Shown: one piece after another, positions 8,672 to 16,693 of the stretch
How the letters are laid out: every line of letters starts with the position of its first letter
Numbering within the stretch: position 1 is the first letter of the stretch
Source: Parablautia sp. Marseille-Q6255
GTDB lineage: Bacteria; Bacillota; Clostridia; Lachnospirales; Lachnospiraceae
Length of the DNA stretch: 64,000 nt
Assembly: GCF_951230155.1 (NCBI RefSeq)
Contig: NZ_CATNVD010000016.1
Location: 57,646-121,645, forward strand
Reading direction: 5' to 3'
Notes under the pieces: generated by a model
Told to the model about the DNA's origin: nothing
Databases searched by the model: none
The model's input: the letters and a program-made list of their open reading frames with translations, nothing else
Made by a program: the position numbers and the translations under genes

Positions 8672-9556
8672 TTACTGGCTGTTTTTCCAGTTCTCAAGCA
8701 ATTCAAAAATGACCTGTTCTATCTGTTGGTTACTGTAACCTTTCGGAAAATACTGCTTCACTTTACCCGGAAGCGTTACTTTTCCCGTTTCTTTCTTTTC
8801 TTCGCACAAGATCAGTTCCACAGCAAGCTCCGTCAGTTTTCCCTCTTCACTGTGCTTTTTCAGTTGATCTGCCATTGTTCCGCTTACAGATGCTGCTCTC
8901 CCGACAACGCACTGCAGTACCCATTCCTGTTCTTCTTTTGAAAGATAAGAAAGAGAGACCGCTGGAGAAACTTTAATCTTTCCTCTGTCTACCAGTTCCA
9001 GCAATTCCGGAAGAAGTTCCGTCAGCCTGATATACCTCTGTACCTTTCTTCCGCTATCCCCAGCTTCCTTTCCTACCAGATCGGCTGTCTCGGCATCACT
9101 CCCGGTTTTAGATTTCACTCCCTGATGTTTCAAAGCCTCCAGTTTCATCTTATAAGCAAAGGCTTTTTCACTTGGCAGGATGTTATCTCTCTGGATGTTG
9201 GAATCCACCATGATCACTACGGCTTCATCGTCCGAATAGTCCCGGACAATCACCGGCATGGTATCCCTGCCTGCCAACTCACAGGCTCTTTTCCGCCTGT
9301 GGCCGGCAACCAGTTCATAACCTCCCTCTGCTCTTGGCCTTACCAGTGCCGGATTAAGTACACCGTAACTCCGGATACTCTCTACGGTTTCTTCCATCTT
9401 TTCATCATCCAGGACATAAAACGGATGGTTTTTAAACGGGAACAATTCCGCCAACGGGACTTCGATTACTTTATCCACGCCAGTATCATCTGTTTCACTG
9501 ATGCCAAGCAGATCGTCATAAGTGGTTAACTGAATATCCTTCTGTGGTCTACGCAC
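8672..9556 (-). CDS. parB: ParB/RepB/Spo0J family partition protein
   Basis: The 294-residue protein has a ParB N-terminal nuclease-like fold with the CTP-binding motif region (ELVAGHRRKRACELAG, about residues 105-120), followed by the helix-turn-helix region and a variable C-terminus. It acts with the ParA ATPase to segregate DNA. The gene overlaps parA by eight bases and precedes repA by 24, forming a parA-parB-repA unit typical of conjugative elements and plasmids. The centromere site was not identified. Confidence 0.9.
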   Translation of the reverse strand: MRRPQKDIQLTTYDDLLGISETDDTGVDKVIEVPLAELFPFKNHPFYVLDDEKMEETVESIRSYGVLNPALVRPRAEGGYELVAGHRRKRACELAGRDTMPVIVRDYSDDEAVVIMVDSNIQRDNILPSEKAFAYKMKLEALKHQGVKSKTGSDAETADLVGKEAGDSGRKVQRYIRLTELLPELLELVDRGKIKVSPAVSLSYLSKEEQEWVLQCVVGRAASVSGTMADQLKKHSEEGKLTELAVELILCEEKKETGKVTLPGKVKQYFPKGYSNQQIEQVIFELLENWKNSQ

Positions 9557-10325
9557 GGTTCAACACCTCCTGCGCCAACATTTCATAGCTTTTTGCACCT
9601 TTACTCCGGCTGTCATATGCAAAAATACTGATCCCTTCCGAAGCAATCTCCGCTATCGCTTCTGAACGGGGGATGGAGTTTTCAAATACCCTCATTTCTT
9701 TTCCATACGTCTCTTTGACGGCTTTCTTATTCCGTTTGGAATTGTTATACCGTGCGCTGTCCATCGTAAACAGGATACCTTCCACCTCAATTTCCGGATT
9801 AAAACGTTTTTTTGTTCCTTTCACCACTTTCAGAAGTTCCGTTAATCCATCCGCAGCATAATACTGGGGCTGAACTGGTATCAGTACACTGTTGGCAGCA
9901 CTCATTGCATTGATCGTCAGCATACCCAAAGATGGCATACAGTCGATAATGATAAAATCGTAATCGTCTGTCATCATTTCCAGATATTCTTTCAGAACCT
10001 TTTCCCGATCATCTACTGTAATCAAAGACATGTCCATACCCGTGAGCAGTTTATTGGACGGAACCACGTCCACACCTTCTTTATGATGTAAAACTGCTTC
10101 TTTCGGGTCAAACTCTATCCCCATGATGATATTTTCCATCATGTTCTTCAATGTCACCCGGATATTTTTCGGAAATCCCAACCCGAGGGTAAGATGCCCC
10201 TGCGGATCGGAGTCAACCAACAACACTCTCTGTCCCATTCTTGCCAGTCCAACACCCAAATTGATGCTTGTGGTGGTCTTGCCGACTCCACCTTTCTGGT
10301 TAGACACCGCTATCACTCTGCACAT
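9549..10325 (-). CDS. parA: ParA family partition ATPase
   Basis: The 258-residue protein begins MCRVIAVSNQKGGVGKTT, carrying the deviant Walker A motif (KGGVGKT) of ParA/Soj ATPases. Later motifs include LLVDSDPQGH and DFIIIDCMPS. The start at 10325 is preceded by AGGAGG with eight-base spacing; a longer frame start overlaps that site. First gene of the parA-parB-repA set, 17 bases after the small gene at 10343-10510. Confidence 0.92.
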   Translation of the reverse strand: MCRVIAVSNQKGGVGKTTTSINLGVGLARMGQRVLLVDSDPQGHLTLGLGFPKNIRVTLKNMMENIIMGIEFDPKEAVLHHKEGVDVVPSNKLLTGMDMSLITVDDREKVLKEYLEMMTDDYDFIIIDCMPSLGMLTINAMSAANSVLIPVQPQYYAADGLTELLKVVKGTKKRFNPEIEVEGILFTMDSARYNNSKRNKKAVKETYGKEMRVFENSIPRSEAIAEIASEGISIFAYDSRSKGAKSYEMLAQEVLNRA

Positions 10326-10342
10326 AACTTTATCCTCCTGAC

Positions 10343-10510
10343 TCACTGTCTGTTCTTTTCTACTTCTGCATACACACGAAAATACTTTTTTGTCCCTTTA
10401 TTGGCATACGGCTCGGAAACATCCAACACGTTAATTCGTTTATCCCTTTCAAGGATTTTTTTGAACCATTTAATATCGTTTGTTGTTCCTTGAAGCCTAA
10501 TTTTCAGCAT
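10343..10510 (-). CDS. DUF3970-like small protein, 55 aa
   Basis: A 55-residue protein (MLKIRLQGTTNDIKWFKKIL...) resembles the DUF3970 family in length and in the KIRLQGTTNDIKWF and YANKGTKKYFRVY patterns; this is recall. The start at 10510 lies inside the 3' end of the DUF6075-like gene and has GGGAGG upstream, so it is translationally coupled. The function is unknown. It belongs to the accessory part of the conjugative-element fragment. Confidence 0.55.
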   Translation of the reverse strand: MLKIRLQGTTNDIKWFKKILERDKRINVLDVSEPYANKGTKKYFRVYAEVEKNRQ

Positions 10511-10970
10511 ACATATCCTCCCAATCCTGATAGAAGCAGTATTCCGGATAACGGATTTTAATTGCCTCCCAAAAATATCTTGCATAGCCGCAGCAAAAAA
10601 GTTCTTCCACGGTATAACAACTGCATTCTTCCAGTTTTCTTTCTGCATCTTCGATATCAAAAACACTAGGCGTTCCATTGCAGTAAAGGTTATACGCCAT
10701 CCGAACCACTTTCATGCTGCCGCTGGTCTGCCAGCCTTCATACAGACATTCCGGCTTAACATATCCTTCTTTAAAATCATAAATTCTGTCCACATGATCT
10801 CTTGTGTCTGAATTCAATCCGAGACAATATACCAATGCCTTGTGGTACACATCCTGGTATCTGCACTTCGGCAGATATTCCATGTAGAATTTCTTGTGTG
10901 CTTCGTCCTTAAAAGTTATTGTGCGAGTAAATTTCCCGCTGTTTGCACCTAACGCTGTACTGTTTTTCAC
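10497..10970 (-). CDS. DUF6075-like protein, 157 aa
   Basis: A soluble 157-residue protein with the segments FTRTITFKDEAHKKFYMEYL and LYCNGTPSVFDIEDAERKLEEC that I associate with DUF6075 of Clostridia mobile elements. It is rich in Cys and aromatic residues near the C-terminus (CCGYARYFWEAIKIRYPEYC). The function is unknown. It precedes the 55-residue gene, parA, parB and repA on the same strand, so it is probably the first gene of that operon. Confidence 0.65.
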   Translation of the reverse strand: MKNSTALGANSGKFTRTITFKDEAHKKFYMEYLPKCRYQDVYHKALVYCLGLNSDTRDHVDRIYDFKEGYVKPECLYEGWQTSGSMKVVRMAYNLYCNGTPSVFDIEDAERKLEECSCYTVEELFCCGYARYFWEAIKIRYPEYCFYQDWEDMYAEN

Positions 10971-11002
10971 GTTTCTTTCCTCCTGTTATTTGTATTGAAA
11001 AA

Positions 11003-11023
11003 GGCACTCCACTATGGAATGCC
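11003..11023. other. imperfect hairpin near recombinase terminator
   Basis: GGCACTCCA and TGGAATGCC form a nine-bp stem with one mismatch and a CTA loop, between the DUF6075-like gene and the recombinase terminator. It may belong to the leader of the downstream minus-strand operon. Confidence 0.35.
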
Positions 11024-11030
11024 CTATATA

Positions 11031-11063
11031 AAAAATAGGGATACTTTTACTCCAAGTATCCCT
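11031..11063 (-). terminator. terminator downstream of the serine recombinase gene
   Basis: Perfect nine-bp arms AGGGATACT (11037-11045) and AGTATCCCT (11055-11063) with a nine-base loop. On the minus strand the stem is followed by ATTTTTTATA. It lies about 180 bases beyond the recombinase stop. Confidence 0.75.
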
Positions 11064-11245
11064 ATAATCTATCAACTATCTGATAGTCCACTATTCACTT
11101 TCATATTCAGGATTTTTTGTGTTCCCCGTACCGAGGTCTAAGGCAACAACTACGGTTACTCTCTGCACAAGTATCTTTTCCTTATGATTTTCACCGATTT
11201 TGTTGAAACTGAAAAACTCTACAAAGTGCGTAAATTCAAGGATTT

Positions 11246-12931
11246 CTAGGTATCTTTCCTTTGTAGTCCCACCACAGTCTCAACGGTACTTTCATTGTCC
11301 CAACTAAGTTCTTCTGTTTCCGCACCATTAAAATACACCGGAAAACGGAACTTAATGTGCTTCAGGAATCTGCCATCCGGCTGCTCCTGATCATAAATGT
11401 CTATTTGTTCTACAAAGCTGTTTAAAAATTCTTTTTTCTCCAGATCAGTGAACTTGTCATATAGTTTATCAAAAAACAGCAAGAATTGGTAGACGTTATC
11501 TTCTGATATTTTCTTCTGTTTGATATTCAACAGACGGTTCTTGACCTCACTGATGCTATTCTCCACGCCCTCAATTTCATCATAGAGACGGTTCAATCTT
11601 GTCTCCATATCCTGATATTTTTTCTCATAAAATCGATCTGTAATATCCAGGCTGTCCATCTGCTGTCCAAGCCGGTTCTTTGCGCCTGTCAGCTGTCGGT
11701 GCTGCTTTTCTAATTCTTCAATTTCCTTTTCCACTTCCGATGTGTCAATCCTTGCACCGATTTTCTTCAAAATTGCTTCCTCAAATTTGGGATTCTGCAC
11801 AAGTTTCCGGATTACTTCCTCTACCGCATCATTCACCTTATCTTCACTCCATTGTTTGCGGTAGCTGCAATTATGCCCATCCACCAGCCTTCGATGCTTG
11901 CAGGCATAATAAAAATAGTCCTTATATGCCGTACCGTCTTTTCTCTTTTTTCGATTGACATTCCCATACATTCCGCTGCCACAAAGAGGGCATTTCAAAA
12001 TGCCGGATAAAATATGCTCATGCTCCAGACTATGGGTCTTTTCGTATGATACTCCTGTTTTCTGCCGTTTCTGATGTGCCAGTTCCCAATCCTCTTCTGA
12101 AATGATACCTTCATGGATGCCATCATTCAGCATATATTCTTCCTGCTTTACAATCCGATATTCATTTCTTGTTCCGGGAACTTTTTCATTCTTTCTGCGA
12201 CCAAATGCCAGCTTTCCACAGTAGATCGGATTATCCAGAACCCCTTTAATGAAGGAAGTAGCAAAAGCATCCAGTGTATTATTCTGTCTCTTTTTCTTTT
12301 TATATCCATGCTGGTTCAACCATGAAGCAATGGCACTCATTCCCATATTGGTATGGATAAATTTATCAAAAATCAGTCGAATCACCTCTGCTTCGTCCTC
12401 TGCAATCTGAAGTTCCCCATTTACCAACTTGTAACCATAGGGAGCAAAGCCACCGTTCCATTTTCCTTCTCTGGCCTTCTGCTTCCGTCCTTCCATAGTC
12501 TGCACCAGAATATTTTCACGTTCAATTTCTGCCACCGCTGACAAAACAGAGATCATCAGCTTGCCACTGTCTTTGGAACTGTCAATACCATCTTCTACGC
12601 AGATCAGATTCACTCCAAAATCCTGCATTCGCTGCAATGAATTCAAAACATCTGCCGCATTACGTCCAAAACGGGAAAGCTTAAATACCAGCACAAACTG
12701 TACATTGTCCGTACCATCTTCAATATTGTCCAACATCCGTTGAAATTCCGGTCTGCCCTCTACACTTTTACCGGATTTCCCTTCATCTGCAAATTCCTGT
12801 ACAATCTCCATGTTCTGATACTCAGCATATTTTCTCAGTTTATCTCTCTGAGCATCCAGACTGTAGCCATCCACCTGCATGGTGGTGGATACACGGATAT
12901 ATACATAACATCTGATTTTTTTATTCTTCAT
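11246..12931 (-). CDS. large serine recombinase (element integrase/excisionase)
   Basis: The 561-residue protein has an N-terminal resolvase domain with the catalytic Ser15 in YIRVSTTMQ and the FKLSRFGRN motif, then the 'Recombinase' domain (about residues 165-290), a zinc ribbon (CPLCGSGMYG ... CKHRRLVDGHNC) and a coiled-coil region (about 375-450). This is the architecture of large serine integrases that excise and integrate conjugative elements without host factors. It appears intact. It is transcribed from its own probable promoter at 12975-13003 and ends before its own terminator. It is the only integrase-type gene next to the parA-parB-repA fragment. Confidence 0.92.
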   Translation of the reverse strand: MKNKKIRCYVYIRVSTTMQVDGYSLDAQRDKLRKYAEYQNMEIVQEFADEGKSGKSVEGRPEFQRMLDNIEDGTDNVQFVLVFKLSRFGRNAADVLNSLQRMQDFGVNLICVEDGIDSSKDSGKLMISVLSAVAEIERENILVQTMEGRKQKAREGKWNGGFAPYGYKLVNGELQIAEDEAEVIRLIFDKFIHTNMGMSAIASWLNQHGYKKKKRQNNTLDAFATSFIKGVLDNPIYCGKLAFGRRKNEKVPGTRNEYRIVKQEEYMLNDGIHEGIISEEDWELAHQKRQKTGVSYEKTHSLEHEHILSGILKCPLCGSGMYGNVNRKKRKDGTAYKDYFYYACKHRRLVDGHNCSYRKQWSEDKVNDAVEEVIRKLVQNPKFEEAILKKIGARIDTSEVEKEIEELEKQHRQLTGAKNRLGQQMDSLDITDRFYEKKYQDMETRLNRLYDEIEGVENSISEVKNRLLNIKQKKISEDNVYQFLLFFDKLYDKFTDLEKKEFLNSFVEQIDIYDQEQPDGRFLKHIKFRFPVYFNGAETEELSWDNESTVETVVGLQRKDT

Positions 12932-12961
12932 GGCAATTACCTCATTTATTACAGCCTTTTA

Positions 12962-13003
12962 CTGTCCCAACTAAATTTTATCATCTGTTCCAACTATATT
13001 CAA
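12962..13003 (-). promoter_or_regulatory. recombinase promoter with paired direct repeats
   Basis: On the minus strand TTGAAT (13003-12998) and TAAAAT (12980-12975) are separated by 17 bases. The sequence TAGTTGGRACAG occurs at 12996-12985 between the two boxes and again at 12973-12962 just downstream, a spacing of 23 bases, as expected of an operator. A related copy occurs in the 3' end of the recombinase gene (11295-11306). Confidence 0.5.
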
Positions 13004-13032
13004 TACCTCTTTTTCAAAATTTTTAATTCCCA

Positions 13033-13061
13033 TTGACATATTTTCATCCCAAACATATAAT
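13033..13061 (+). promoter_or_regulatory. consensus promoter of the type III toxin-antitoxin locus
   Basis: A perfect TTGACA (13033-13038) and a perfect TATAAT (13056-13061) with 17-base spacing. The predicted start near 13068 lies 20 bases before the first antitoxin RNA repeat. Confidence 0.8.
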
Positions 13062-13067
13062 AATGAT

Positions 13068-13220
13068 AGAGACAGGAATACCTGTCATCGAAAATATTGT
13101 CCGCTCACCGCTGGCGGCTTATAAATAAACGGCTCGAAAATATGGTTCGCTTACCGGAAGCGTCTAACAAATGTCCGGCTCGAAAATTCTCGGCCCTGCC
13201 GCATGGCAGGGCTGATTTTT
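13068..13220 (+). ncRNA. cptI: CptI-like antitoxin RNA with two 46-nt repeats
   Basis: Two head-to-tail 46-base units, both beginning CGAAAAT and ending CGGCT, occupy 13089-13134 and 13135-13180; a third partial CGAAAATTCT follows. Each unit holds a short stem at the same place (unit 2: CGCTT/AAGCG). Type III antitoxins are repeat RNAs cut by the toxin into units that bind and inhibit it. Order here is promoter, repeats, hairpin terminator, toxin gene, exactly the type III layout. The terminator lets most transcripts stop before the toxin. Confidence 0.72.
13192..13220 (+). terminator. terminator between antitoxin repeats and toxin gene
   Basis: Stem GCCCTGCC (13193-13200), tetraloop GCAT, stem GGCAGGGC (13205-13212), then TGATTTTTA. 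This is the read-through terminator expected in type III toxin-antitoxin loci. Confidence 0.85.
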
Positions 13221-13263
13221 ATAACGAAGAAGAAATTTGTTGCAAGCAACCCGCCGCAGACGT

Positions 13264-13285
13264 AGAATCCTGCAAGCAGGATTCT
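13264..13285 (+). other. perfect 10-bp inverted repeat ahead of the toxin start
   Basis: AGAATCCTGC and GCAGGATTCT are separated by only two bases and lie eight bases upstream of the AGGTG ribosome binding site of the toxin gene. The hairpin has no T-run. It could limit toxin translation or protect the mRNA end. Confidence 0.6.
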
Positions 13286-13302
13286 AATTAATAGGTGATA
13301 AA

Positions 13303-13791
13303 ATGATTTATCAAGAAGGATATGTTTACCACATAAAAGATGAATATTTTGAAAAAGTACAAGACGGTAACCTGATGCAAAACAAAGAAAACGGAACATA
13401 CCGTCCGACATTTTATTGCTTGCGGGATGAAAAGACTTCTTTGCTCTGGATGGTTCCGTTAAGTTCAAGGGTTCAAAAATATAAAGCAATCCATGATAAA
13501 CAAGAACAAAAATATGGACGCTGCCTGACTATCGTTCTCGGCGAATTTGATGGAAAAGAAGCAGCTTTCCTTCTCCAGAATATGTTTCCTGTCAGAGATT
13601 GTTATCTTGATCACATACATACTCGCAACAATAATCCCGTGCCGGTAAAACATTCTATCCATAAAGAAGTCAGCACAAATATGAAACGCCTCCGCCAGCT
13701 CCATGCCAGAGGGAAAAAAGTGGTATTTCCGGACATTAACCGCCTGGAACAAATAATGCTGTCAGAAATGCAGACTCAAGACACAGAATAA
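13303..13791 (+). CDS. cptN: type III toxin-antitoxin endoribonuclease toxin, CptN/ToxN-like
   Basis: The 162-residue protein (MIYQEGYVYHIKDEYFEKV...) has the length of ToxN/AbiQ-superfamily RNases and closely matches my memory of CptN toxins, including LLWMVPLSSRVQKY, LGEFDGKEAAFLLQNMFPV and the DHIHTRNNNPVPV segment. Such toxins cut RNA at A-rich sites and are neutralised by the repeat RNA they process; several families abort phage infection. The start at 13303 follows AGGTG. The upstream promoter, two repeats and terminator make the locus complete. Family (CptN rather than ToxN or TenpN) is less certain than type. Confidence 0.75.
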   Translation: MIYQEGYVYHIKDEYFEKVQDGNLMQNKENGTYRPTFYCLRDEKTSLLWMVPLSSRVQKYKAIHDKQEQKYGRCLTIVLGEFDGKEAAFLLQNMFPVRDCYLDHIHTRNNNPVPVKHSIHKEVSTNMKRLRQLHARGKKVVFPDINRLEQIMLSEMQTQDTE

Positions 13792-13810
13792 TGCTCTTCC
13801 CATAAAAGAA

Positions 13811-13854
13811 ACGGCAGCCCTGCGATTTCCATCTCAGGAAGCTGCCGCTTCTTT
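13811..13854. terminator. hairpin downstream of cptN
   Basis: CGGCAGC (13812-13818) and GCTGCCG (13841-13847) enclose a 22-base loop and are followed on the plus strand by CTTCTTTTTCC. It can end the cptN transcript; it overlaps the stop region of the opposing 53-residue gene. Confidence 0.6.
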
Positions 13855-13995
13855 TTCCTTTTCATTTTCTTCTGTTTTCTCCTGTCCATTGTTTTTCTTT
13901 TCTTCCTCCAGTTCCCGGAGCAGCTCTTCGCCGTATTTATCTAACATCCGCACAAGAAAATCAATGCACCGTTCAAATTCAACATTCTGTTTCAC
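13834..13995 (-). CDS. small acidic/helical protein, 53 aa
   Basis: A 53-codon frame starts with GTG at 13995, preceded by GGAAGGAG with a six-base gap, and ends with TGA at 13834. The product begins VKQNVEFERCIDFLVRMLDKYG and ends in a charged Lys/Glu tail. Similar short proteins with an 'FERCIDFLVRMLDKYG' core are common in Clostridia mobile elements by recollection. The function is unknown. It lies convergent to the cptN toxin gene. Confidence 0.55.
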   Translation of the reverse strand: MKQNVEFERCIDFLVRMLDKYGEELLRELEEEKKNNGQEKTEENEKEKEAAAS

Positions 13996-14215
13996 AAGCT
14001 TCTCCTTCCCCGTTTTTTATTCTGTGGTCATTCTACAGGAAAGTTTTTAGATTCTCATTGAACAGAAATTGAGTACAGATTGACTGTATCCCTATTTTTT
14101 ATTATTTTTGTTCATAGACTTGAAATATCATTGTGCAGAACATATGTTTGTGCTATGATAAAAGAAATCTAGTACCAGATAAAAAAAGAAATGATACAAA
14201 AAGGTGGGATTGCGA

Positions 14216-16534
14216 TTGGATCGATGCGATTTTAGCTCTATAATGACATGTTTAAAAAATCATATCAGCGAAAGTAACCAGATGAACCAGCCTGAATTTT
14301 TATATGAAGTATTTGAGGATTTTATGGACAGCCCGGAAAGCAAAGATTTTTCTTTTGATAATGGGCTTGTCTGCCGGTGGATGACAGGACAGGCGAAGAT
14401 CAGCCCTAAAATCTCTACTTACTATGCCAAACCAAGTAAACAGGAAAAACTGGCTGAAACAATACATCAAAATCTTCTGCCACTGATGACCGACTGCAGC
14501 AAGGCACTGCAGGATGTTTACACCCTGTTTATGCAGGATGCCACCGTCTCCGAAGCGAAAAAGAATAAACTGGCATTGCTGTACAAGCCTGCGGATTCAC
14601 GGCTCCTGTTTCTGGCAAAGCTGATCTCCTTTGGTATGGAGCGTCAATTTGTTAAAAGGGACACCCGAAATCAGAAGCTGATCGCAGGCGGCGCCCTCTC
14701 CCCGGTTGTTCTGGATTATATCATGGACAGTGAAGTGCCCAGGCCGTGCCGTCATTTTGTTGGAAGGGAAGAAGAACTGGGAGAATTACATACAATGCTG
14801 GAAGAAAACAGCAAAGTATTTCTCTATGGGATTGCCGGAATCGGAAAGAGTGAGATGGCGAAAGCATATGCGAAACAATACAAAAAATATTATACGAACA
14901 TCCTTTATGTCGAATATACCGGAGATTTACATCAGTCAGTTACAGATATGGATTTCACTGACGATCTGCCGGAAGACAGTGAAGAAGAACGTTTCCGAAA
15001 ACACAATCGTTTTCTTCGCTCTCTGAAGGATGATACCCTGCTCATCATAAATAATTTTAATGTGACCTCTACACAGGATAGTTTTCTGTCAGTAGTGTTG
15101 AAATACCGCTGCCGGATTCTTTTTACGACAAGAAGTAAATTTGACGGACACTGCATTCTGCAGCTAAAAGAAATACGGGAACCCTCCAGTTTGTTTCAGC
15201 TGGCATCTGCATTTTATTCGGAAGCAGAAGAACATCGGACGCTTGTTGAAGAGATCATAGAAACCGTTCACCGCCATACTTTTGCGGTAGAACTGGCAGC
15301 TAAACTTCTGGAAAATGGGATTTTACCACCAGAGCAATTACTGGAAAAACTCCGTGTGGAAAAGGCATCCCTTGAAAATGAAGACAAAATCAATGCTATC
15401 AAAGACGGACAGAACAGCAAGGCAACTTACTATAACCATATTCACACCCTGTTCTCCCTATATTCCATTTCGCAGGAACAACAGGATATCATGCGTGATT
15501 TTTGTTTTCTGCCTCCTGCCGGTATTTCCGCCCGTATCTTTGCTGACTGGCTCGGACTGACTACTTTAAATGACATCAATGACCTGATTGAGACAGGTTT
15601 TGTGCAGGCAAACACCCGGCATACCATTTCCCTGCATCCAATGATTCAGGAAATTGCCCTTTCTGAAACCAGACCTTCCATCACGAGCTGTCACACTTTG
15701 CTGGATTCCCTTCAAAAAATATGTTTGATGCATGGCATGGAGGTCAGCTATTACAAAAAATTGTTCCAGACAGCGGAAAATATCATTCACCTGATTGAAA
15801 AAGATGATATATCCAAATACCTACTGTTTTTAGAGGATGTCTTCCCATATATGGAAAAATACCACTACCAAAAGGGTATGAGAGAGATACTCCGGGAATT
15901 GAAGCAAATTTTAAAAGAAAATAATTATGGCACCACTTCTGATCGGGCACTGTTGCTGGATTATCAGGCAACCATGGAAACAAAACCAGAAAAAGCCATC
16001 AAACTGGAAAAAGAAGCACTTGCGCAGATCAAAGAAATCACAGAAGGGAATGCCCACCTCGTTTCCAACCTTCATGCAAATCTTGGAGGTCTTTACCGCA
16101 TGAACGGTCAGACAGAACTTGCAAAAGAACACATGGAAAAGGGTATCTTACTACTGGAACAGTACCATTTGCTTTATACCAATGACAGTATCCCGCAGAT
16201 CAACAATTACGCCGCCTTATTGACAGAAATGCAGGAACCGGAGCGGGCAATGTCGGCTCTCCAGAAACTGGCACAGATTATCAAACACTATAATTCAGAT
16301 CACTGTCTGGATTATGCACAGGTGCAGGAATCCATGGGAAATATCAGTCTGATTACAGCAAATCTCTCACAGGCAAAAAGCCATTTCAAAAAAGCCATGA
16401 AAATCTATGAGGATGTCTGGGCAGATGAACCAGAACTGATTGAAGCAAAATATCTGGAAATTCAGCAATTGTATCCACAGGTCGGCATTGCTCTAGCAAA
16501 AGGCATCTTGACCTCAAACAATAAACAGGCATAA
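14216..16534 (+). CDS. STAND (NB-ARC-like) NTPase with C-terminal helical repeats
   Basis: A 772-residue protein: a unique helical N-terminus (about 1-170), a FVGREEEL motif opening the NTPase, Walker A GIAGIGKS (about 205-212), a Walker B-like LLIINNF in which the usual acidic pair is replaced by Asn-Asn, an RILFTTRS sensor motif, and a TPR-like C-terminus (about 570-750). The layout resembles signal-transducing STAND proteins, some of which are phage-sensing (Avs-type) and others transcriptional regulators. No effector domain is recognised at the N-terminus. TTG at 14216 is chosen because AAGGTGG sits eight bases upstream; GTG at 14204 is an alternative. It neighbours a type III toxin-antitoxin locus. 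Confidence 0.75.
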   Translation: MDRCDFSSIMTCLKNHISESNQMNQPEFLYEVFEDFMDSPESKDFSFDNGLVCRWMTGQAKISPKISTYYAKPSKQEKLAETIHQNLLPLMTDCSKALQDVYTLFMQDATVSEAKKNKLALLYKPADSRLLFLAKLISFGMERQFVKRDTRNQKLIAGGALSPVVLDYIMDSEVPRPCRHFVGREEELGELHTMLEENSKVFLYGIAGIGKSEMAKAYAKQYKKYYTNILYVEYTGDLHQSVTDMDFTDDLPEDSEEERFRKHNRFLRSLKDDTLLIINNFNVTSTQDSFLSVVLKYRCRILFTTRSKFDGHCILQLKEIREPSSLFQLASAFYSEAEEHRTLVEEIIETVHRHTFAVELAAKLLENGILPPEQLLEKLRVEKASLENEDKINAIKDGQNSKATYYNHIHTLFSLYSISQEQQDIMRDFCFLPPAGISARIFADWLGLTTLNDINDLIETGFVQANTRHTISLHPMIQEIALSETRPSITSCHTLLDSLQKICLMHGMEVSYYKKLFQTAENIIHLIEKDDISKYLLFLEDVFPYMEKYHYQKGMREILRELKQILKENNYGTTSDRALLLDYQATMETKPEKAIKLEKEALAQIKEITEGNAHLVSNLHANLGGLYRMNGQTELAKEHMEKGILLLEQYHLLYTNDSIPQINNYAALLTEMQEPERAMSALQKLAQIIKHYNSDHCLDYAQVQESMGNISLITANLSQAKSHFKKAMKIYEDVWADEPELIEAKYLEIQQLYPQVGIALAKGILTSNNKQA

Positions 16535-16538
16535 TTTT

Positions 16539-16569
16539 ACGGCGGACATGGTTGCCCGCCGTTATTTTT
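16539..16569 (+). terminator. terminator of the STAND NTPase gene
   Basis: ACGGCGG (16539-16545) pairs with CCGCCGT (16556-16562), followed by TATTTTTG, five bases after the stop codon. Confidence 0.85.
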
Positions 16570-16693
16570 GCCAAGACTTTTTCCCAATTTTGGGAGAAAG
16601 CCCCTGTGTTATCATACTCATTTATCTAACAATTACATTTCGTACTTTCGACATGCTTAGTAATCAGCTATAATTCTTTCATCAAATAGTTCT

